A stretch of 64,000 bases of DNA from Pythium myriotylum (taxonomy: Eukaryota > Oomycota > Peronosporomycetes > Pythiales > Pythiaceae), in contig JALJCQ010000001.1 of assembly GCA_023091665.1 (NCBI GenBank), forward strand, positions 3,100,001-3,164,000, in the 5' to 3' direction. Positions 28,343 to 37,137 of the stretch are shown here, one piece after another; position 1 is the stretch's first letter; each line of letters begins with the position of its first letter. The translations under genes were made by a program, and so were the position numbers. The notes under the pieces were generated by a model. That model had not been told where the DNA came from. It saw only the letters and a list, made by a program, of their open reading frames with translations, and did no database searches.

Positions 28343-29833
28343 TCAGTTCTTGCACGCGATCGAGCGGTTACGCCCTGACGACCTCACGACTCCTGGTCCG
28401 GTAGGATTGTTCTCCTCGGGTGAGGGCCAGTCCTCGGAATCGTCGCCAAGCGAAACATCTGCGTTCTTTCCAGCCTTCACAGGCAAGCCGGGAGTGTTGA
28501 GGAGATCAGGGCCCTCGGGCTTCAGTGCACCAGGGGTGAAGTTTGATGTCTGGTATCCGGTTCCGTCGAGCTTGGTGAGTTCTTCGGTGAGGTTCTTACC
28601 AGCCCTCACAGGCAAACCAGGGGTGTTGAGGAGATCAGGGTCCACAGGCTCAAGTTCTGCGGCGGTGACGTTCAGTGTCTGGTACCCGGATCCGCCCGCG
28701 CTGATTTGATTTGGAGTGTTGCGTTCAACTGGCTGTGGGACGTTTGCCTTATCCTGAAGCACTTTGCTTAACTCACACACAACAGAGTTTGGTTGTCCCT
28801 TGCAGTCACCTACGGAGGTTGCGGACACCGAGACACCTGCGACCACCCATGTCGAGACGACGTCCTGGTTAACATTCACGCCGAATATGGACTGGGCATC
28901 TCCATAGAGGCCGTCGACTGTGATGCCACGGATATTGACTTGACTCGATGCGCTTCCAGTGTAGTCGCCCTTGGAGACGCTGTAGTCGGAGTGGAAAGAC
29001 ATTGCTACCTTCACGCCTTGAAGAGTATTGTTGAGATACTTGACGTTCTCTACAAGGCCCTTGAGGCCCTCGATCGCCTTAATGCGCAGCCCAAAGGCAC
29101 CGTCAATAACTGTATTGCCACTCACGACAAGACCAGATACCGTTGTAGACTGGTCCACAGAGTCACCACCAATGGACCCAACAGTGAGACCACGGCTGCC
29201 CTTGCAAATGTTGTTGGAGAAGACCGAGTTCGTGCTGGACTGCATCGCAAGACAATCATCCTGATTCATCACCGTGTTGCCCGTGATGGTGATACGGTCA
29301 CTCTGACTCAAACCAAAGCCATCCGTGTTCTTCGCCAAGCCAGCACCTGCACTCGAGTCGAGCGTGAGTCCCGTCACCGTCGTATCCGTGGAACGGAAGA
29401 AGCGGACGTTGTGGTACGGCGCGTCCTTCATGGTGAAGCCAGAGATGACCGAGTTCACGACTCTCTCGACACGAAGGAAGACTGGACGCTTGATTTGGTC
29501 GCCTTGCTTCCAGTACCATGATCCCTGTCCGTCGAGTGTCCCCGAACCCGTCACATTGAGGTTCGATCCGGTCAACAAAACGAGCGGGCCGCCCCAAATT
29601 TTCGGAGCGAATGTCGTGGTGCCTTCGAATTTGATTGTGGCACCGGACTTGACAGAGGAGAGGTCGAGAGTGACGCCGGCGGAGACTTTGAGTGACGAGA
29701 CAGTGACGACGTCACAGGTGCTGAGCGATGTCGGTCCGGAGTAGGTTCCAGTCAGCGTGCAACCGTCTGCAGCGGCGTGGATCACGTTGATGCTCGCGAA
29801 TGTGAGCAGAGTGGGTATGAAGATCGCTTTCAT
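28343..29833 (-). CDS. Secreted GH28 polygalacturonase-like protein with C-terminal repeat tail, copy 2
   Basis: 496 residues, signal peptide MKAIFIPTLLTFASINVIHA. The first 352 residues correspond to copy 1 and keep NTDGF (Asp171), QDDC (Asp192-193) and RIK, but again have SRG where GHG is expected (Arg214). The tail (about 355-496) is absent from copy 1. It contains two repeats of about 45 residues with the core DLLNTPGLPVRAGKN / DLLNTPGLPVKAGKN, each preceded by GYQT and a Leu/Pro/Asp stretch. The same repeat forms the stand-alone protein at 31889-32323. Asn-X-Thr sites lie within the repeats. A single catalytic-like domain followed by repeats suggests attachment to or display on another partner. 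Known: GH28 is extracellular. Inferred: reduced or changed catalysis and an exchangeable tail. Confidence 0.87.
   Translation of the reverse strand: MKAIFIPTLLTFASINVIHAAADGCTLTGTYSGPTSLSTCDVVTVSSLKVSAGVTLDLSSVKSGATIKFEGTTTFAPKIWGGPLVLLTGSNLNVTGSGTLDGQGSWYWKQGDQIKRPVFLRVERVVNSVISGFTMKDAPYHNVRFFRSTDTTVTGLTLDSSAGAGLAKNTDGFGLSQSDRITITGNTVMNQDDCLAMQSSTNSVFSNNICKGSRGLTVGSIGGDSVDQSTTVSGLVVSGNTVIDGAFGLRIKAIEGLKGLVENVKYLNNTLQGVKVAMSFHSDYSVSKGDYTGSASSQVNIRGITVDGLYGDAQSIFGVNVNQDVVSTWVVAGVSVSATSVGDCKGQPNSVVCELSKVLQDKANVPQPVERNTPNQISAGGSGYQTLNVTAAELEPVDPDLLNTPGLPVRAGKNLTEELTKLDGTGYQTSNFTPGALKPEGPDLLNTPGLPVKAGKNADVSLGDDSEDWPSPEENNPTGPGVVRSSGRNRSIACKN
29193..29799 (-). repeat. Segment identical to the first GH28 gene (unit 2)
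   Basis: Partner of 26534-27140; no difference was found by eye over 607 bp, whereas the gene parts on either side clearly differ. Confidence 0.8.
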
Positions 29834-31056
29834 CGAACTGCTGGTAAGGTTGACTTCGAGGCTTGGGGGAAGTTTATCAGTGTAGTGGCGGATTTTGAAA
29901 TGACAAGTAGGTCTATGCCTCCTGCATCCCCCGTTTGCTCTGACAAGGTTGATGCTGTGGCCAAGGATGAGCCGTCGTCAATACGTTATCGACCACTCAG
30001 CGCTCTTCAACAGATCATGGGTCTTTCACGTTCAATAATCGCCACCATACAGCTTCGATAAGGCAGAGAGTAGTCTGTCGTCCATGGTTTCCCACGCACA
30101 AGCCTTCTCCAAGTTTTATCATCGAAAATGGTGGCGAATGATGAGCCTCAAGCTCTTCAATAATGTCGCATCTCTGGTGTGTTGATTTTGATATGAAGAC
30201 GAGAGCCATGTGAACTGAACATGCTGACTCAGTGGTTCTCTCTGGCTGATCAACCATGTCTTTTTCAGCACGTCACTTCGTTTGTGGACGTAGTGGATTC
30301 CACGTCCGGACGACTGCGCCCATCATGGTGGTGTCTTGCTGCCTGATTTGTTGGTCGAGCTCAACTTTGCGAATTCTCCGACATGTAATTCGTGAACTCC
30401 GATGACCGCAAATGGCAGGGCAGAACGTTACCTCCGCGATCAGCGCACTTCGAAGCACTCGAAGCGAAGTATGGTATCACATTGTACGGGATTCACTGTA
30501 GCGGATCACCATCCTTGCGTAACAGGCGAAAGGACGCCGTTCTGTCTCAGCGAGTTTAGCTGGCTCACTATTTATTAATACATCGTTGACAGAGGTCTTG
30601 AAGATTCTGGTTTCAACTCCTGATGCGTGGTCCTACAAGGATAAACTAATCTTATCACCGGTAAATTTTCCGAGGCGATGGAATCAGGGTCCGGTGGTTG
30701 CTTTCGTATTGAAGTGATGTGTATTGAGATATTTCTTCTTAGTGGTGGCAATGTATACCCGTTGTTTGTCCGTTGGAAGGGCGACGGGTATGACTCCATC
30801 ATTGTGACGTTGTTTAGCTCAAGCCTGCGAACTTCAGAGAATAGTGCAGTGCCTGAGGTTTTGTTGGCTGCGTAGTCGCATAGATGATTTGAGTTAGACG
30901 AGATGGGTTCGTGACCAGCACGAGAGACAACCCAACACAACGCATGTGAGTCGGGTTCGGCGAATTGATTGGGAGGCTCATCCAAGAGTCGAAGTCAGCT
31001 CCTGGATCATGCGTCCGCTTGATCCGCAAGCTCTCGTCGTGATACATCCTCTTGCC
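29834..31056. other. Intergenic region with duplicated remnants
   Basis: No intact gene seen. 30285-30365 (TGGATTCCACGTCCGG...TTGGTCGAGCTCAACTTTGCG) and about 30495-30550 (GTAGCGGATCACCATCCTTGCGT) both have counterparts near 32697-32780 and 32912-32970, in the same order. The region is thus a diverged duplicate of the sequence upstream of the repeat-protein gene. Confidence 0.55.
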
Positions 31057-31416
31057 GTGAACGGAACAGTAATCGTGATCGTCGCAGTTGTTGTGACTGT
31101 AACCGACCCGTTACTAAGCGCTGAATCTATGGCACCGGCACAATGACGAGAAGCAACAGCATGTCCAAATTTGTCGGACACCACAGAATATTGCGAACTG
31201 CACCCACCTCGCGTGGGAATAGGCACAAGAAGCATGAAACCGAAGACCTCGATTTGGAGAGACCGTATGAGTCGTGATTACACATTGTGGTCTACTGCAC
31301 CCACACGCACCACACACACACACAGCGACAGATTCTACGCAGGCTGTGGAGGATACAGTGATGATTCCAACAGCAGTTCTGGCTATTGAGGCGGCGATTC
31401 GGGCCGCTGCGGTTGA
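31057..31416 (+). pseudogene. Decayed copy of the small Gly/Asp/Cys-tail membrane protein
   Basis: The DNA GTGAACGGAACAGTAATCG corresponds to the start ATGAACGGAACGGTT of the gene at 35192, with the ATG changed to GTG, and continues with codons for a Val-rich helix before running into stops. About 270 bp on, the tail is still visible (GCGGYSDDSNSSSGY, stop, GGDSGRCG, stop). A short CA-repeat near 31305-31323 has inserted. The loss of the start and several stops show it is no longer coding. Same orientation and same position relative to the next minus-strand gene as the copy at 25564. Confidence 0.7.
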
Positions 31417-31888
31417 GACAAGGATCAGCTGAATCACGCCAAAATTTGGACAGATAATCACGTGCAATGTTTAAACTAAATTACGATACGAACCACGTGG
31501 ATCCCTATTTGAGTTTGGTAGAACTGGTCAACCTTCCTCCCCAATGATATCACATTGATCCACAATCTGTAACATTTGGTTAGATCGATCGGGCCCTACT
31601 TGTCAATTCCAGAACAAGATCCACGCCACGGCCTATCGCAGACCCAGCACCCAATCTCTTCACTGGCTCAATCGAATTGGATACATACTCTTCCACCTAT
31701 AATTTTGGTTGGAATGAATACACCAAACATGCAGAGAAAATGAACTTCAAGTTGGCATACTATGTCCCTCACTTCTTCCCAATCACGCAAATTTTTTCGC
31801 ATTCAAATTCTTTGATGTCCTACATGCACTCATTCATCAAACCTTTCAAGCCCTCGGGTTCTAACCGATTCTCTCAAGCACTCCGGCT

Positions 31889-32323
31889 CTAACCGATTCT
31901 CTCAAGTTCACAGGGCTTCTTTCCAGACTTCACAGGTAGACCAGGGGTGTCGAGGAGCTTCGGGTCTTGTGGCTGCAGGTCTCCGGTGCTGACGTTGAGT
32001 GTCTGGTGGCCGGTGCCATCCAGCGTGGGAGGGTTCTTTCCAGACTTCACAGGTAGACCAGGGGTGTCGAGGAGCTTCGGGTCTTGTGGCTGCAGGTCTC
32101 CGGTGCTGACGTTGAGTGTCTGGTGGCCGGTGCCATCCAGCGTGGGAGGGTTCTTTCCAGACTTCACAGGTAGACCAGGGGTGTCGAGGAGCTTCGGGTC
32201 TTGTGGCTGCAGGTCTCCGGTGCTGACGTTCAGTGTCTTGTACAACTCACGTTTGTCGATGGCTGTGAGAGCAGCGTTTGTGCTCGTGATGAGGATTAGA
32301 GCATATGTGAAAATGACCCTCAT
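31889..32323 (-). CDS. Small secreted repeat protein (three 39-residue repeats)
   Basis: 144 residues: signal peptide MRVIFTYALILITSTNA, a short spacer with a dibasic Lys-Arg (AIDKREL), then three nearly perfect 39-residue repeats containing TLNVSTGDLQPQDPKLLDTP and ending GLPVKSGKN. The repeat is homologous to the tail repeats of the GH28 protein at 28343-29833 (DLLNTPGLPVKAGKN), but no glycosidase domain is present here. The upstream DNA is related to that of both GH28 genes, so this gene probably arose from a GH28-plus-tail gene by loss of the enzyme domain. The Lys-Arg could be a Kex2-type processing site releasing the repeat part; each repeat has one Asn-X-Ser/Thr site. It might be a secreted effector, wall protein or peptide precursor; this is inference. 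Confidence 0.78.
   Translation of the reverse strand: MRVIFTYALILITSTNAALTAIDKRELYKTLNVSTGDLQPQDPKLLDTPGLPVKSGKNPPTLDGTGHQTLNVSTGDLQPQDPKLLDTPGLPVKSGKNPPTLDGTGHQTLNVSTGDLQPQDPKLLDTPGLPVKSGKKPCELERIG
31917..32244. repeat. 117-bp tandem repeat inside the secreted repeat gene
   Basis: Units start at 31917, 32034 and 32151 with the word TTCTTTCCAGACTTCACAGG. The first two units look identical and the third differs only at its far end. A period of 117 bp keeps the frame, so copy number can change without breaking the protein. Confidence 0.9.
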
Positions 32324-33464
32324 AGAACTCCAACGTTGACGGTAGCCTCGAATGCTTGTCTGTGCAAAGGCAAATTGACTAGTGAGTAGTGAATAACCGC
32401 GTTTGATACAACACGATCATTCGCCACAGAACTTTGCTCTGTAGATAACGGATCCTTCGCGTTGAATAATCATCGTGGTGAATAATCTTCACGTTGGAGC
32501 ATCAACAAGAAGGGCAGCACTCCAGGGTTTCCCGGGGATTCACTTTCAGGCATCGGGAAGTATTGGTGAAAACAATTTCAAATCCATCAGTCTGATACAT
32601 GCATGGTAGCTGGCGTGCAACTTGGTCGTAACACTGATTAGCAGCTGATGCTGGCTGACCACGTCTCTGTGGAGTAAATCATTTCAAATTATGGACGCAA
32701 TGGATTCCACATCCGGGCGTCCGCGTCCATCATGGCAGGTCTTGTTGCCTGATATGTTGCTCCGTCTCAAGTTTACGGTCACAATGGTGGACGGCGATGC
32801 ACAGCTGCACGACAGAACAGTTCCCCGCAAGCAGAATCTCCGAAACGATAGATCCTCCTTACCGGATGTTTGTCTGAGTTGAATGCCGAAGCAGAGATAC
32901 ACGGAGGTGAAGTAGCGGATCATCATCCTTGCGTCACCGACAAGAGTACGCCGCTCCGTCTCAGGAATATCTGCTCTCTGTCCAAAATGCTGTGACAGTT
33001 GAGTTTAATTAAAGATCCACGATAGTTGCATGTTGTGTCAAGGGTGCCTAGGTATTTGTGCTTCGACCTGGACTCTCAGCGCGCGGAGAGATGGCAGTGT
33101 ACCCGACAAGGACAAGTTGAGACAGGCGACCGTACCTACGTCAGCACTTCTTTTTCTATGTCGATTCTATGAGAGGACTGGATCTCTCACTAGGCGTCGC
33201 CTTTAATTAAGCAGACACACATCCTCTAATATTGATATCTGCGACGTATCGAGATAGTCCTGTACCCGAAGTAATGTACTTCTTATTCCTGAACTGAGTG
33301 AGGAAGTATCGAAATGCGATTCTCAACCAATCGCACGTGAAATGGATGTCATCAGAGGAGTGGAATGTGTCGAGCTAAGGGTAGACAATTCTGTTGATTG
33401 CTGATCCGTGGAGAAGTATGTCGCTGATTGAGCATATGCGATAGGTTGTTGGCTTCATACGTTG
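32324..33464. other. Intergenic region
   Basis: No intact gene. Holds the third copy of the duplicated block (32697-32780, TGGATTCCACATCCGGGCG...; and 32912-32970, GTAGCGGATCATCATCCTTGCGT). The rest is AT-rich with TTTAATTAA words near 33005 and 33203. Confidence 0.5.
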
Positions 33465-33922
33465 GGTTCGCCCTACATACTTTTGACTTTGAAAGTGAGG
33501 TCTATTGGATCGCAATTTAATGAACCCTATAGCCGGGTGGTACTACCCTGTTTTCTACCGCAGCTGTTGGCGGAGTATGTGGCGAGCTTGCCATTCGGTG
33601 AAGTCGGAGGCCAGGAACGCTTCGAGCCTGCCGTGGTGGCTTCTGGGGTGGGTGTGCGGGCCTTGCACACTGGTGTGGGAGTCCATAGCTGCGTTGGCTG
33701 CTGAGTCGGCCATTTTGTTGAATGCCCGCAGGTGATGGTGCCACTCCGTTATCCGGAGAGCATCTGCTAGCCGGCGTGCCGGGGCGTAAAGTTTGCGAAG
33801 AGCTGTGTTCCGTGGTGGGCGGTAACGTTGGAGTTGGCTAAGGATCAGTGCACTGTCCCCAACAACTTCCACTTGCCAGTGGTTGGCTGCTGCTGCTCGG
33901 AGACCGGTTCGCCCTACATACT
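33465..33922 (-). mobile_element. 5'-truncated LINE fragment with RNase H, 17-bp target duplication
   Basis: The 424-bp insert 33482-33905 is bounded by perfect 17-bp direct repeats GGTTCGCCCTACATACT (33465-33481 and 33906-33922), the mark of target-primed insertion. On the minus strand it encodes the C-terminal half of a type I RNase H (HWQVEVVGDSALILSQL, with the catalytic Asp in GDS, then ITEWHHHLRAFNKMADSAANA with the last Asp) and ends with a 3' tail shared with the fragment at 36146. It begins inside the RNase H domain, so it is a dead-on-arrival copy. Non-LTR elements of the I/Tad-like group carry RNase H at this position. Confidence 0.72.
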
Positions 33923-34380
33923 GATTGGAAGCTGATGGATGAGCTCAGGAATCCAGATCGAGGATGGCCCGAGACTCGGTGTCACGTCTGACTCATGCAT
34001 CCATACACAAGCTCTTCGCTCGCTCTCTCGTCGTATCTTCATCCCGCGCCATGACCAGAAAGAACGATTCTTACAACTGTCGGTTGGGCCACAGTCATCC
34101 TCACCGACGATTAGTTGAAATCAATATGCTTCATTTGCATCATCATCATCATCACCTCACCGACGTGTCGGTGATACTTGTGCGAAGTCAATATTCACGG
34201 CATAATGGCCCTGTTTCAGTTGACTCCAGATAGACGAGCAACAGGCGACAGACGTTGAGACTCCGCTTTGAGACCAGAGCCACTGCTCGGGGGGACTGAC
34301 CCTTCCTTGACCCTTCGATAACATCAAAGCCCGCTACTACACCGATCGAAAAGCTGAAGGCGCCTACAGGGCAACTCGAC

Positions 34381-34572
34381 GAGGACACCTACGCACTTGT
34401 GAGCCCTCCGAACTGCACGTCGTCAATGCGCCAAGCAACTTTGGTTCTATGGTTGGATACACCACGTACGCTGAGAGCACCAGCGACTTTTGGTCACTAC
34501 TCGCATTAGCGACGTCGGATCTGAAGGATCGATCCAGGGCTGATTCCGGTGGCTGCAGTGGAGACTTGGAAC
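34381..34572 (+). pseudogene. Fragment of the small Gly/Asp/Cys-tail membrane protein
   Basis: In one frame the sequence reads LHVVNAPSNFGSMVGYTTY and, 30 residues later, ADSGGCSGD. These match the signature of the intact gene at 35192 (YIVNVSSDFGSAAGYSSY ... DSGGCSGDSGC) in the same order and spacing range. No start codon or membrane helix could be found upstream, so this is a tail-only relic. Confidence 0.55.
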
Positions 34573-34813
34573 TCCGGAGTGGTCGGTATTTCATAGTAAT
34601 CGCGTATCTGCGCGCTATAGGATATCACTCGGCCATAGGATCCATTCAATGCGATTCAATAGGCCCCAGCGTCAAAGCAAAGGCTGACTGTTTTGTACAT
34701 TTTGGATTGATAGCATGGAATCACCAAGCGATCTGATTTAACAGTGGGTCCATGAATGTTGAAGAGTTTGGTATCACCGTCTTACAAACAATGCCATTCA
34801 GATCCACAACACA

Positions 34814-34902
34814 GTTACCCGTCGGGTAACAACAAGCAGGATCCAACGCGGTTGGATCTGTGCGATATGCCGTGCCGTTGGATCAACGGCATGGCATATC
34901 GC
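34814..34902. repeat. Three consecutive palindromes
   Basis: Within 90 bp lie GTTACCCGTCGGGTAAC (34814-34830), GATCCAACGCGGTTGGATC (34840-34858) and a long hairpin at 34862-34902 whose arms GCGATATGCCGTGCCGTTG and CAACGGCATGGCATATCGC pair with one mismatch around a three-base loop. It lies about 290 bp upstream of the small membrane protein start at 35192. Confidence 0.85.
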
Positions 34903-35191
34903 AGAGACCCATCGCTCAATCTCTTCCCCGCCTCAATCGATTGGGTTCGATGTCTGGATCGCAAGCCATTCGCAATAGGTACACTCCCACCTATCATTTT
35001 GATTGGAATATCATCAATCAAAATCAAAATCCATTGGAGAAAAATCAACTCGAAAGTTGGCGACACATCGTGGGTCACACTTCAACGAACATCTCTCTCA
35101 GCACTCCTTTGCTGTCTTGTTCTCTGCGTTCCCACCTGCAACATGCACTCACTCTCCAAGTTTCTCTCCTCGAGTTAATCGACTCCTCGCA

Positions 35192-35605
35192 ATGAACGGA
35201 ACGGTTGTTGCGATTGTCGTGGTGGTCGCCGTCATCGTCGTGTCGGTTGTGTTAGTACTACACTGCCGCAACAAGGCCAATAAGAAGCAACTCACGCCAA
35301 ACCTTGAGACCCCGCCGATTGAGACTTGCTACGTCGCACGCCAACACGGAAGCGGCACAAAGGCCACGAACCCAAAGGGTTCTGCCTCCACGACGAGAAA
35401 ACCAGGTGCTGGCAGCTCGATGGCAACCTCCACGACCTCGGACACCTACATCGTGAACGTGTCCAGCGACTTTGGTTCAGCGGCTGGTTACTCTTCTTAC
35501 ACTGGCAGTTGTCAGAGTCACTCCACACACCAATCACATTGCGACGGGGGAACTGGCGGATCCGGTGGCGATTCAGGCGGATGTAGCGGAGATTCGGGAT
35601 GCTGA
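35192..35605 (+). CDS. Small single-pass membrane protein with Gly/Asp/Cys tail (137 aa)
   Basis: Starts MNGTVVAIVVVVAVIVVSVV: helix at residues 4-26, then HCRNKANKKQ as a basic stop. The soluble tail includes Thr/Ser/Lys-rich segments, the family signature DTYIVNVSSDFGSAAGYSSY, a His/Ser patch and the end GGSGGDSGGCSGDSGC. It is the longest and best preserved member of a family with an intact copy at 25564 and relics at 31057 and 34381. Predicted topology is N-out, C-in, with no signal peptide cleavage site. The earlier in-frame ATG at 35003 is not used because the paralogues begin at the helix. A probable polyadenylation region (AATAAAC near 35684) follows. The upstream 300 bp resemble 31600-31850, another duplicated promoter relic. 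Function unknown. Confidence 0.75.
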   Translation: MNGTVVAIVVVVAVIVVSVVLVLHCRNKANKKQLTPNLETPPIETCYVARQHGSGTKATNPKGSASTTRKPGAGSSMATSTTSDTYIVNVSSDFGSAAGYSSYTGSCQSHSTHQSHCDGGTGGSGGDSGGCSGDSGC

Positions 35606-36134
35606 TCGACCGCTAACTCCCGGACTCTATTGTATTCACGCAACATCACTATATATTCTTCCGGATTGATCGATCTAGTAGATCAATAAACTTCTTTTGT
35701 CCACTTTCCTGGTTTTCTTCAGCTTGCATTCTCGTATTCACGGACAGTGGATTTGTTTTCTTCTTAGTATTCGCGAATGAAGTGCTTCAGCCACTTGTGT
35801 TGAAGTTTGTATGGATCGCAGATACCTTTCTAAATTTAATCAAAAATTTGGTGCTACCGGTGGGGAGTAACACGTGGCGACGTCCATTTCTCGATTCTGG
35901 CGAATGGGCACTTTTCATCATCCTGGCGACCGATGGAAAGGAGGCAACGGAGTGCTGCAGCCGCTGTCCGTAACTTCAGCATGACTCGATCAGAGACTTC
36001 GGTGTCGTAGCTTTTTTTCTGTGGTTCTGGTTCCAAATACGCGGGTGATGGAGCACTAAGTGACGGAACCGAGACAATACAAGATCTGGCGATTGGTCGG
36101 CGCACTCGGAAACATCGGAATCTCACCTCCACGT
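35606..36134. other. Intergenic region, 3' flank of small membrane protein gene
   Basis: Contains the palindromic TTGATCGATCTAGTAGATCAA-like stretch near 35667 followed by AATAAAC, probably the end of the preceding transcript, and otherwise no gene that I can support. Confidence 0.5.
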
Positions 36135-36796
36135 TTAATAGTTTTGGTGATGAAGGTGAAGTCTATTGAGCGCAATAAATGTACCCTAATAGCTGGAGCT
36201 CTGATGCGATCCTGGTCTTACCGTGGGTCAACCTGGCTGACTAGCCACGGCTGTAAGTCGGAGGCGGCGAGCTGAGGCAGGTCTGCGTGGCAGGTCCTGT
36301 CTGAGGGGTGACGGGCGTGGCTGGATTGGGCTGTGTCCATCGCATGGGTAGCCAGCGACCTGGCCATGACGTTGTGGGCCCTCACCTGTTGGTGCCAGTG
36401 AGAGATCCCGATGGTGTCGGCTAGATAGCGCGCTTGGTTGTAGAGTGGTCGGAGCCGCTCGTTGCGTGGCGCTCGATACTCCCGAAGTTGTCGGAGAATG
36501 AGCCCGCTTGAGCTGATGACCGTGAGATCGCGCCATCCGTTGGCGTGGGCGGCCCGGAGACCGTCCAGAAGGCCACGATAAGCGGCTTGGTGAGTGGTTG
36601 TGGAGGGGTCCGGGATGTGGACCGCCGAGCTCCACAGTATCGCGGGGTTGGTGTTAGCCCGCGCGACGTGGGCGATGGCCGCTCCTGCGCCCCCGGGGCC
36701 AGGATTGCCATTGGAACGTCCGTCGAAGAAGAGCACCATCTTGGGCGAGTCGACGGGAAGCAACTCGTGGTCCAGTTCATGAACCTTAATAGTTTT
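36135..36796 (-). mobile_element. 5'-truncated LINE fragment with RNase H, 11-bp target duplication
   Basis: Insert 36146-36785 is flanked by the 11-bp direct repeats TTAATAGTTTT (36135-36145 and 36786-36796). Its 3' tail (minus strand) shares TCAATAGACTTCAC and TAGGGTACATTTATTG-like words with the fragment at 33482. It carries a whole RNase H domain, described separately. Confidence 0.7.
36218..36739 (-). pseudogene. LINE-derived RNase H domain with lost catalytic residues
   Basis: From the first ATG (36739) the frame reads MVLFFDGRSNGNPGPGGAGA, the typical start of a type I RNase H with the first catalytic Asp. The Glu expected in the HQxAEYRGLL position is Ala (HQAAYRGLL), the Asp of GDS is replaced (VISSSGLIL), and the last Asp is Arg (NVMARSLATHAMD). 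Three of four metal-binding acids are thus gone, while the frame remains open for 173 residues. It belongs to the LINE fragment around it and is unlikely to be an active enzyme. Confidence 0.72.
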
Positions 36797-37137
36797 ACTA
36801 CCAATGCGCTTCCTACATATTTGTAGTTGATAAGGCTGAAAACGAGGCGCATTTGTCGATAGGTAAAGTTGAGATATTTACACGAGTCATTCTTTATGAT
36901 TGATATCTCACGAGAATCGAGGCTGTACCTTTCGTTTATAACCTGGGAAGGATGAGCCACCTGATTCTTTTTTTTTTTCTTGCACGCGACCTGACAATGT
37001 GAACCCACGGAGGCTGACTGTCCAGCTGTCACCAATAATCATGAATCAGGCTTCAGTGCGCGATCGGCGATCAAGAAAAATAGCTTGGACCCGATTTCAC
37101 TTCGACGAAGTGCACAATTCAATTCGACTTGAGTTTG

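Noticed and set aside
31305..31323. CA-dinucleotide run as a possible CRISPR or satellite array
   Set aside because: Only a short simple repeat inside a pseudogene; there are no spacers or regular units.
36421..37035. 204-codon minus-strand frame with a Lys-rich run
   Set aside because: The run is a poly-T tract on the plus strand and the rest is an alternative frame of the RNase H fragment.
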